Assembly (NCBI GenBank): GCA_026197015.1
Contig: JAPHRB010000093.1
Location: 1 to 21,455, forward strand
Length of the DNA stretch: 21,455 nt
Reading direction: 5' to 3'
From: Gammaproteobacteria bacterium
Lineage (GTDB): Bacteria > Pseudomonadota > Gammaproteobacteria > SZUA-229
This document shows, piece after piece, positions 7,479 to 15,000 of this stretch (within the stretch, counting starts at the first letter, position 1; each line of letters starts with the position of its first letter). The position numbers and the translations under genes are program-made. Under the pieces are notes generated by a model. It was not told where the DNA came from. It made no database searches and saw nothing but the letters and a program-made list of their open reading frames with translations.

Positions 7479-8267
7479 TTAACTGGTATGGTTTAATTCA
7501 GCCTGTAACTTGTCGGCTGTTTCAGTATCAAGACCACGAATAATACGCAACAGGTGCTGCGCCTGATAAGCATTTTTTGTCTTACTTAGCTTAAGCGCCG
7601 CATGATAATATGCATCACTCGCCAGCTTCCATTTAGACTGCATATAATAGAGATTGCCTAATTCACCATAAACATTTGGATCATCACTTAACATTTCGGT
7701 TAATTTAATATACGTACTTTCTGCTGTTTTTAAATCACCATTCCAATAGGCTAAACGAGCCTTAAATATTAATTCCTGCGCACTTAATAAAGAAGAATCA
7801 CTTTCTAATGGCTGCGATTCTTTTTCATCCATAAAAGTTTCAAGAGTTTCACTCACTGATTCTTTAACAGCTGAAACTATTTGTTTCATATCAAGATCTG
7901 TTTCTTCAGTATCAATAGTTGTAGATTCGAACTCGGGAACAAAAGCAACGTCAGAATCCAAAGATTCATTCATCATATCAGCCGGCTTAGAAACAGGTTC
8001 CTGATAAGGTGCTGTAGTGTTTACTTCATCTTCTGCTTGCACTGGTGTTTTTGAATCACCTAAATACTGGTTATATAAAGATCCTTCATTACTTGCAAGC
8101 TTATATGAAGGAATGTCAAATCCTATAGATTGAGAGACATCATTAAGTACATTATCAATCGGTTTATTGAAATGCGGTGTAAATATAAATGCACGATAGT
8201 AGATTAGAGCTAAAACAGGTAGCAAATAAATAATTAACCATATTGTTTTCATAACTAAGCTTTTCAT
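7479..8267 (-). CDS. membrane-anchored TPR protein
   Basis: A 262-residue protein with an N-terminal membrane anchor (about 6-25, KTIWLIIYLLPVLALIYYR), a long acidic, probably disordered linker (about 40-160, rich in Glu, Asp, Ser, Thr), and a TPR domain at about 162-235 (ARLAYWNGDLKTAESTYIKL, then VYGELGNLYYMQSKWKLASDAYYHAAL). TPR domains hold partner proteins, and the anchor places it at the inner membrane. ATG at 8267 is preferred over the TTG at 8279 that would add four residues, because GGAG (8277-8274) lies six bases ahead of the ATG. It follows the ParA gene by only a few bases and precedes the Met-rich membrane protein, so these three are the most tightly packed set in the cluster. 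It may be the receptor or adaptor for the ATPase; this is inference. Confidence 0.85.
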   Translation of the reverse strand: MKSLVMKTIWLIIYLLPVLALIYYRAFIFTPHFNKPIDNVLNDVSQSIGFDIPSYKLASNEGSLYNQYLGDSKTPVQAEDEVNTTAPYQEPVSKPADMMNESLDSDVAFVPEFESTTIDTEETDLDMKQIVSAVKESVSETLETFMDEKESQPLESDSSLLSAQELIFKARLAYWNGDLKTAESTYIKLTEMLSDDPNVYGELGNLYYMQSKWKLASDAYYHAALKLSKTKNAYQAQHLLRIIRGLDTETADKLQAELNHTS

Positions 8268-8279
8268 TTTTAACTCCAA

Positions 8280-8903
8280 TTAAACAAGATCAGCATAAAG
8301 AGCTGAAGCTAGTATATTAAATTCTTTAGCACTTTTGCTATTAGGTGATATTTCATTAATAGACATGCCCTCACTTAGAGTCCGTCTAAACATTGTTCTC
8401 TGACAAAGTCTGTGAGGCAATACCTGAATACTTTTTATTGAATTAAGCGCCTCTTCTGTTTCATCTGACTCGCGAACCATGGTATGAGTATCTGCCCTAT
8501 TAACAAACGCCAACAATTCCAGAGGTTTATCATCTGAATCACATTCTTTAACTATTTTTAAAAATCTTTGTGTCGCCCATAAATCAGGCTGACTAGGCGA
8601 AACCGGTATTAATACTCGATCTGCTAATTTTATTGCTAACTTCATATCATGCATATTTGAAGCGCCTACATCTACAAGAACATGCTTATCAAGATGGCTT
8701 TTAATTTCTTCGACATCAGTCAATACTTCCAGTGGTTCAAAACCTTCATCCTTTCTAACATCGGCAACATCACTCAAGGTACCTTGCGGGTCAAGATCAA
8801 AAGCCATTATTGTTTGATCTTTTTCTTTTAACCACAATGCAAGATTGAATAACACCGTGCTTTTACCTGAACCACCTTTTAAGTTTGCAATAACAGTAAC
8901 CAA
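8280..8903 (-). CDS. orphan ParA/MinD-type ATPase
   Basis: A 207-residue ParA-superfamily ATPase without an N-terminal DNA-binding extension. The deviant Walker A is KGGSGKST (9-16), with the signature lysine at 9. The A' motif is FDLDPQGT (35-42) and the Walker B-like VLVDVGAS (75-82) carries Asp78. The family uses ATP-driven dimerisation to position cargo such as plasmids, carboxysomes, flagella or chemoreceptors, working on the nucleoid or the membrane. There is no ParB gene and no plasmid replication gene here, so chromosome or plasmid partition is unlikely. It starts with TTG at 8903, seven bases after the stop of the LolA-like gene, with an AGG site overlapping that stop codon. That indicates translational coupling. 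The most likely partner is the TPR protein encoded immediately after it. Confidence 0.9.
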   Translation of the reverse strand: MVTVIANLKGGSGKSTVLFNLALWLKEKDQTIMAFDLDPQGTLSDVADVRKDEGFEPLEVLTDVEEIKSHLDKHVLVDVGASNMHDMKLAIKLADRVLIPVSPSQPDLWATQRFLKIVKECDSDDKPLELLAFVNRADTHTMVRESDETEEALNSIKSIQVLPHRLCQRTMFRRTLSEGMSINEISPNSKSAKEFNILASALYADLV

Positions 8904-8910
8904 TTTAGCT

Positions 8911-9717
8911 CTACCTGTAGTTTTGTGATGATGAGTTAGCAGGAGATCGAGACGGCCTGTTTATCGATCTGTTTAACGGTAGTTGTTCTTCTCGCATGAT
9001 TTTGTAATTATCTGGAACAACAAATATTGTTTTCTTTTGCGTTCCCACCTTTATATTTTTTAACTGCCTAATGTAACCACCAGGCAACTCTTCTTTTATA
9101 GATATTTCTAACTGCGGATCATACCATTGATATGAACTGACCGTAGACCCATCGGGTCGACTTATAGTTCTAACCCAGCGCTCTGTTTTACGCCCATCAA
9201 CTATTTCATTTTTTTCAAGTTTCATTTCTGCCATTGATCCATCATTAAAAAACTCGCGTACAGCCAACTGTCTCTTAACATCAACCCAATGTAATGTTCT
9301 TATATTTTTACCATTCTGATTTGCTACAATCTGCCACTTTTGCGCCGGTCTATTATCAACAAGCTCGCTGCCTAACAAAGTACAATTTGCATTCTGAATT
9401 CGGCTACAAGGATTTAAATCCTGATCTTTATTTTGTTTTTCAATTGCTATCTCAATATACTCTTGATGTTTTTTATTTAACTTTATTGCTTTACCCTGAT
9501 ATGGAAAAACAATATCAATAATAACGCCGTCACTGGTTTGTACTTCTGTTCGAACAACATCTTTACCTACAAATAACTTACTTGTAGTAGACGGTTGCCC
9601 GGGTATAGACACAACAGCATCAGCTGAAAACTCTTTATCTGTTATCGATGCATAACCATTATTAGTAAGCAAAAATAACACCATCGTTACCATCAAAGAT
9701 TTAAAAGTCATGAGCAT
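8911..9717 (-). CDS. secreted LolA-like / DUF4412-like protein with an internal duplication
   Basis: A 268-residue protein with a signal peptide probably cleaved after GYA (residue 23). The mature N-terminal part (FSADAVVSI, SKLFVGKDVVRTEV, IIDIVFPYQGKAIKLNKKHQEYIEI) has the pattern of DUF4412/LolA-like periplasmic beta proteins, which hold lipids or acyl chains in a half-barrel. The second half contains two related segments, about 119-169 and 172-224. Each begins D-x-R-x-x-x-x-W, continues through NG/DG and HW/QW, and ends before a charged stretch, so a duplication is visible. Cys104 and Cys112 may pair. The tail is low-complexity (SINRPSRSPANSSSQNYR). It starts 75 bases after the sulfur-globule-like gene and may carry a lipid or polymer between membranes for the RND system; that role is inferred. 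Confidence 0.72.
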   Translation of the reverse strand: MLMTFKSLMVTMVLFLLTNNGYASITDKEFSADAVVSIPGQPSTTSKLFVGKDVVRTEVQTSDGVIIDIVFPYQGKAIKLNKKHQEYIEIAIEKQNKDQDLNPCSRIQNANCTLLGSELVDNRPAQKWQIVANQNGKNIRTLHWVDVKRQLAVREFFNDGSMAEMKLEKNEIVDGRKTERWVRTISRPDGSTVSSYQWYDPQLEISIKEELPGGYIRQLKNIKVGTQKKTIFVVPDNYKIMREEQLPLNRSINRPSRSPANSSSQNYR

Positions 9718-9752
9718 TCGTCTACCTGAAAGTTTAATAAATAAAATATAAG

Positions 9753-9798
9753 AAACACGTCCTTGTGTTCTCTTACATCTCAGTAACTGAAATTACTG
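9753..9798 (-). terminator. paired hairpins after the sulfur-globule-like gene
   Basis: Two small stems follow the gene on the minus strand. CAGTAA/TTACTG (9781-9798) overlaps the stop codon. AACAC/GTGTT (9754-9769) has a six-base loop and is followed by a T-rich stretch. Together they could cause partial termination or protect the 3' end, so that the abundant structural protein is made in excess over the downstream genes. Confidence 0.45.
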
Positions 9799-10242
9799 AC
9801 CGGGTGCAGGTACTGGTGCTGGACCATAACCAGGGTAACCACCACCATAAGGTGCTCCGTAACCATAAGGTGCGCCACCACCATATGGTGCGCCATAACC
9901 ATAAGGTGCGCCATAACCACCATTATAACCGTTATAACCGTTGTAGCCGTTATATCCATTATAACGATTGTTACCGTTATAACTGTTATTGCCATAGCCA
10001 TTACCGTAACCATTACCACGACCATTACCACTCATATTAAAATCTAAACCCCCGTCACCAAGGAAGTCCCCCATGCCCCAACCGTTACCACTGCCATTAC
10101 CATTGCCATTGTTATTCCAGCCGTTATTGTTATTACCCCAACCATTATTATTAAATGGTCCCCACCAGGCGTCAGCCACCATCGGAGTTGCTAGTGCGCT
10201 TAATAAAGCTGCTGCAGATATAATTTTTGATACTTTTTTCAT
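9793..10242 (-). CDS. sulfur-globule-protein-like secreted low-complexity protein
   Basis: A 149-residue secreted protein. The signal peptide (MKKVSKIISAAALLSALATP...) is probably cleaved after VADA, leaving mature WWGPF. The rest is Asn/Gly/Tyr/Pro-rich: NNNGWGNNNNGWNNNG, then GDFLGDGGLDFNMSGNGRGNGYGNGYG, four NGY units, and four GAPYG units ending in PAPVPAPGQ. The WWGPFNNN start, the FLGDGGLDFNMS core and the Gly/Asn/Tyr repeats closely match the SgpA/SgpB proteins that coat periplasmic sulfur globules in Allochromatium vinosum. Similar sequences also occur without proven globules, so the role here is not certain. ATG at 10242 is chosen because GAGGATC lies just upstream and the signal peptide starts there; the longer frame to 10299 would put 19 residues before it. 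It sits inside the RND/ParA cluster. Confidence 0.8.
   Translation of the reverse strand: MKKVSKIISAAALLSALATPMVADAWWGPFNNNGWGNNNNGWNNNGNGNGSGNGWGMGDFLGDGGLDFNMSGNGRGNGYGNGYGNNSYNGNNRYNGYNGYNGYNGYNGGYGAPYGYGAPYGGGAPYGYGAPYGGGYPGYGPAPVPAPGQ
9826..9985. repeat. imperfect tandem repeats coding for NGY and GAPYG units
   Basis: Within the sulfur-globule-like gene, short units recur. A near-15/18-base motif built on ACCATAAGGTGCGCC encodes the GAPYG repeats (about 9840-9920). A 9-base motif close to CCGTTATAA encodes the NGY repeats (about 9925-9970). Such coding repeats can vary in number between strains. The opposite strand is open because of the repeats, but it encodes only a His/Arg-rich shadow. 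Confidence 0.75.
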
Positions 10243-10300
10243 CGTATGATCCTCAGTTATGTATTTATATTTTCCTGAAGACATATGCCTTCTAATCAAA

Positions 10301-10345
10301 CATGTTGCGGAAAGTTCAACATGCGGAACTAAATCAGATTTCGAT
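10301..10345 (-). promoter_or_regulatory. inverted repeats upstream of the sulfur-globule-like gene
   Basis: CATGTTG (10301-10307) and CAACATG (10317-10323) form a 7-bp dyad, and AAATC/GATTT lies beside it (about 10330-10345). Together they fill most of the 113-base gap between the 208-residue protein gene and the sulfur-globule-like gene. They could be a terminator for the former, a leader hairpin or an operator for the latter. No promoter boxes are convincing. Confidence 0.35.
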
Positions 10346-10355
10346 TTAATTTACT

Positions 10356-10982
10356 CTATCGCCAGCCATATCTATTAAATGGCATATAACCCTGCCCCAT
10401 AAACGGATACGCACTGTAGCCACCATATCCATAACCAGGGTTTGCATACATTGGTGAAAACCCGTTTGGATCTGAATAAGTAGGAAAATGACCTGCTATG
10501 GGTATTAGAGAAGGATTTCTATTTTGATTGAGTAATAAATTATTATCCCCAAACGGATTATACTTTGGCTGGTTATTTGCGTGAACATTGTTATTAACAG
10601 GTGTATGCTTTTTATCTTTCTTTGTTTTTCCTGAATATTTTTCAGGCACAGTGCCCCATGGACGCTTACCATTCATTTTAGAAAAACCACTATTATCTGG
10701 TTTTTTAATAATCCATGGGTTAACTGACTTTCTCTGCGGTTCAGTTAAAGCATAATGGCCCGTTTCAACTTCTCGAGTAGCAACTGGTGCGCGCACAGGC
10801 TTATTACGAATATTAAAGTTCGAGCCTGTTTTCCATTTTTTAAGGTCATGAACACTCGCGGCATGATTATGTTGTGCATGGCCATATATCGATTCATTAT
10901 GATACGAATATGATGCAAATGGAAAAAATACTGCCACCGAAAGACTCATAATTATAATGATACGCGTATTTACTATATTCAT
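10356..10982 (-). CDS. secreted low-complexity protein with Gly/Tyr-rich tail
   Basis: A 208-residue protein of no recognised family. It has an N-terminal signal segment (IIIIMSLSVAVFFPFASYS, cleavage near residue 26), a His-containing start (HNESIYGHAQHNHAASVH), a basic Pro/Lys middle with no clear fold, and a Gly/Tyr/Met/Phe-rich end (NPGYGYGGYSAYPFMGQG) that resembles the tail of the neighbouring sulfur-globule-like protein. It finishes in PFNRYGWR, similar to the PYNRYSR end of the upstream protein. It lies 24 bases after that gene, with GAGAG just before the ATG, so it is in the same operon. It is probably a structural or matrix component; no enzymatic motif is visible. Confidence 0.78.
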   Translation of the reverse strand: MNIVNTRIIIIMSLSVAVFFPFASYSYHNESIYGHAQHNHAASVHDLKKWKTGSNFNIRNKPVRAPVATREVETGHYALTEPQRKSVNPWIIKKPDNSGFSKMNGKRPWGTVPEKYSGKTKKDKKHTPVNNNVHANNQPKYNPFGDNNLLLNQNRNPSLIPIAGHFPTYSDPNGFSPMYANPGYGYGGYSAYPFMGQGYMPFNRYGWR

Positions 10983-11006
10983 AATTCTCTCAATAAATCC
11001 TAAGTC

Positions 11007-11978
11007 TTAACGTGAATATCGATTATATGGATTAATGTTAGGTTGCCCACTTACAGCCCCTGAATATGGCCCCTGCACAGGAGGTGCAAACTGTCGATTT
11101 GCTGGCGCATTATAAAAAGGTTGTGGTCGATAACCATGTTGCATAGCTGGAGCCTGATAAGGCTGCTGCATAAATTGTCTGGGCATATTTTGCTGGCCTG
11201 AATTAAACGGCTGGTTCATGCCTGGCTGTTGTTGCGACGGCTGTTGCTGATGTTGTTGCTGCTGCATAAGCGGAGGCTGTCTAAACTGCATATTTGAAGG
11301 CATCTGATTCACAGGTGGCAACTGTTGTCTATTATTAAAGCCATTCGTAGAAACCGGATTATGCTGCATTGAATCTTGCATAGGCATTGGTGGATTCTCT
11401 TTCATTACAGCCAGTTGTTTTTGTTGTCGCTCTAACATATTTTTCTTAACCCAGTCTGGAAGGTCTTTAGCTTTCTCTATTTGTAACTTTTGATTTTTAG
11501 CAAATTTATCCAGTTCAGATTGCCAGAACTGCTTCATTTTTTTATTATTTTCAGCTAGCCACTTTTTATTTTCTTCATTTCTTTTTTTAGCGAGTGCTTC
11601 TGCTTTTTCAAGATACTCTGTAAAACGCTTTTCATTTTCTTTATTTCTTGCAGCATTCTCCTCAAGCATTTTTTCAATTCTGGCTTTATTTTCCTGCTGT
11701 TTACTTTTCACCCATTCAGGCAACTGTTCTGCAGGTTGATATAATGGCTGATTATTCGCAGGAAAACGGTTAAATGCCTGAGATGCATGATTTTGTTGAT
11801 ACGGATTATTTTGCGCCTGTTGAGAACCATAGGGCACAAAAGCGGGTGGCGTATTACTCATAATAGATTTATACGGTCCAGGCGGTGGCATAATTTGATT
11901 ATTTTCAACTACTGCAGCATTTAACTGAGCGCTCATCAACATCACACCTGTTATTGATAATATTTTTGTAACTTTCAT
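11007..11978 (-). CDS. secreted Gln/Met/Pro-rich protein with a coiled-coil core
   Basis: A 323-residue protein of no recognised family. A signal peptide ends near LNA (residue 21). A Pro/Gln/Asn-rich stretch follows to about 85, then a charged helical, coiled-coil segment (about 90-195; Lys/Glu/Asn-rich) that is bracketed by two matching motifs, LPEWVK (86-91) and LPDWVK (173-178). After that comes a strongly biased Met/Gln/Pro/Asn tail (about 195-323; PPLMQQQQHQQQPSQQQPG) ending in PYNRYSR. The layout suggests a secreted scaffold or fibre protein. It lies 80 bases after the RND permease gene, with AGGGTGGAAAT before the ATG, so it is probably expressed with the exporter and could be its substrate. 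Confidence 0.8.
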   Translation of the reverse strand: MKVTKILSITGVMLMSAQLNAAVVENNQIMPPPGPYKSIMSNTPPAFVPYGSQQAQNNPYQQNHASQAFNRFPANNQPLYQPAEQLPEWVKSKQQENKARIEKMLEENAARNKENEKRFTEYLEKAEALAKKRNEENKKWLAENNKKMKQFWQSELDKFAKNQKLQIEKAKDLPDWVKKNMLERQQKQLAVMKENPPMPMQDSMQHNPVSTNGFNNRQQLPPVNQMPSNMQFRQPPLMQQQQHQQQPSQQQPGMNQPFNSGQQNMPRQFMQQPYQAPAMQHGYRPQPFYNAPANRQFAPPVQGPYSGAVSGQPNINPYNRYSR

Positions 11979-12058
11979 ATTTCCACCCTACTCAATTCAT
12001 TTAATTTAATTTAAGGTTTAGGTCAAATAAATCATGACTTATCTTCTGAATCATTATT

Positions 12059-15000
12059 TTAATCAGAATTAGTATCGTCAGAGTCATCTTTTAATTTAAT
12101 ACCTCTGCGTTTCTTTACAACCGTTTTTTTCCTGGTTGCTGCCTTCTTCTTAGGCATTACCTTCTTTTTTGGCGCCACTTTCTTCTTTGTTGATGCTTTC
12201 TTTTTAGGCGCATTTTTTGCCACTGTTTCTTCTGCTGACGGGTCCTTTGAGGCTGTTTTTACATCAGCTTTTTTATCTGTCGCCGGCTTATTGCCTGAAG
12301 TCTTTGGAGCTTGCGGTTTAACGTGAGGCTCTTCAGGCGTTGGCGGTGACTCTACAGGTGGTTCTGAAGCATAATTCGTAGTTGACGAGTCATTTTGTGA
12401 TGACCCAAAAACTCGATCGATGCCCATTTTAACCATTATCACAATCATGCGACCAATATAGAACAACCACATTGCCGCATTAATAACTGAAGAATAAATT
12501 TGCATCCATAACGGTAGCTTGTATTCTTCTGGCTCTTCCCTATAAACAATGACCTCCCCATCATCACAACGACACATGTAGAAATGTTTCTTAACACTGA
12601 TACAACCCAAAGGAATGACTACTAGTGTTAATACCGTTGCAACACCAGCACCAAACAATAAACTAACAGCCATACCTTTAAAAATGAGGTCGTCAAGTAT
12701 CATGTAAGAACCAGCCATTAATGTTAATGCGGTAATTAAAATAGGACGCATACGCGCTTTACCTGCATTTAATACTGCATCACATATTTCGCCGCCATCA
12801 GCCACTTCATGTTTAACGAACTCAACAAGTAAAATTGAGTTCCTGACGACAATTCCTGCAAGTGCAATAAAACCAATCATCGAGGTTGCTGTAAATTCTG
12901 CACCGGTAATCATATGCCCCGGTATGATACCGATCAAAGTTAGCGGAATTGGCGCCATAATCAATCCACCCAATGTAAAATCTTTAAACTCCCAAACAAT
13001 TAATCCATATATTAGTAACATCGCAGCCATAAAAGCACCGCCCATATCACGAAAAGTTTCATAGGTTACTGTCCATTCACCACCCCATTCAAATGCTGAT
13101 TTAAAGTCATCTTTTGGTGGCCCAAGTAAACCCATAGGCATTCCGCTTATAGTTTGCCCATCCGGCGTTATATAGTCTTCGAGTAAATCTTCTACTGAAA
13201 ACATGCCATAAATTGGCGCGCCTAATCGACCAGCCATTTCACCTGTTACATACTCTACATCGCGTAAATCTTTGTGATATACAATCGGGTCTTCGGTTGC
13301 ACGAACAAAGCGACCTAATTCTGTTAATGGAATTGATTGTCCATTAACACCTGTAATCGGCATATTACCTAGACGATTTATTTCCGAGCGAACTCCCATA
13401 GGAGCTTGAATAACAATATAGGTAGGTTCTAGTACTTTTCCTTTCTTTACGTCACCCAATTTATAACCACCCATAACCATGGCAAGGGTTTGATTAATTG
13501 TGTTTACAGAAACGCCTCGACGGGCAGCTTTTTTAGTATCAACTTCAAAACGCCAGTACTCATATTCATCCGCCATATAATTATCAACATCAACAACCCC
13601 TTCAGCCTGTGCAAAGATATCTGTCATATCATTTGCTACCTGCCTACGAGTTTTCGCATCTGGCCCATAAATTTCTGCAACAACCGTTTGTAAAACAGGT
13701 GGCCCGGGCGGCATCTCTACTACCTGTATACGAGCGCCCATTTCATCAGCAATTGGTTTTAGTAATTCACGGGCATTTACGGCAATATCATGGCTAAAAC
13801 GTTCACGATCATCCTTATCTAATAACATAACCTGAATATCTGCATGCCAGGGCTGCTTACGAATATAATAATGTCTTACCATGCCATTAAAATTGAAGGG
13901 TGATGATGTGCCCACATAAGTTTGTATTGCTGTAATTTCGGGAATTTCCTGAAGTTTTGCGGCTAGACGGGATGTTAAATTTGCAGTTACAGGTAAAGCC
14001 GTACCTTCAGGCATATTGATAACGACATTGAACTCAGGTTTATTATCAAACGGTAACATTTTTACGGTTACTGCCTGTATAGAAAATAAATAACAGGAAA
14101 TAAAAGTTAACGCTATTAAAGAGAATAAAAATACCCGACCAATTAATCTATTATTCATTAATGGCTTCATAATAGGTTCGTAAAAACGCCCTATCATTTC
14201 AATTTGTCGTAATTCTTTTTTCTCTGCCTTCTTTAAAGCTTCAAGATCAGGACGCAAACGCATTGCAAACCAGGGAACAAAAATAAATGCGGCTAGTAAG
14301 GACAGGAACATCGCCGCTGAACCTAGAACAGGAATAGGTCGCATATATGGCCCCATTAGACCACTTACAAAACCCATAGCTAGTAATGCAGCAATGATGG
14401 CCAGTGTTGCCATAATGGTAGGGTTACCTACTTCACGTACCGCATCTATCGCAATAGCGGTTGTTGTTTTACCCGCTTTCAGCCATCGTCGAAATATATT
14501 TTCTACAACAACAGTTGCATCATCAACCAAAATACCGATTGTAAATACCAGTGCGAACAAACTTACCCTGTCTATGGTGTAATCTATTACCCACGCCGCC
14601 CAGACAGTCATTAAAATAACAACCGGGATAACGAATATAACAACAGACGCGGCTCGAGCACCCAGACCCACTAAACACAAAATACTAACTGCCACCGTTG
14701 CTTCAAATAAAGCTAATAACAACTCATTAACTTTATCGTTGGCTGATTTACCATAATCACGGGTAATACTCACTTCAACATTATCTGGAATCAGGTGGCC
14801 TTTTAAAGACTCTAATTTAGCAATTAAATCTCTAGCAATGGAAACACCATTTGATCCAACTTTTTTTGCAACCGCTATGGTTACTGCCTGCGAACCGGTT
14901 GTCGTCGGCCCACCTCCTTCATAAGCTGGACCCGTTGCAAAATTAACTATTTGAGCTGTTTCTTCCGGTGCCTGATACACATGAGCAATATCTCGAACAT

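Noticed and set aside
8280..8903. ParA as part of a plasmid or chromosome partition locus
   Set aside because: There is no ParB, no parS-like repeats and no replication gene. The neighbours are secreted and membrane proteins.
9765..10040. Plus-strand open frame rich in His, Arg and Asn, opposite the sulfur-globule-like gene
   Set aside because: It is the antisense reading of the coding repeats, with no ribosome-binding site and no sensible composition. The minus-strand frame has a signal peptide and a recognisable family.
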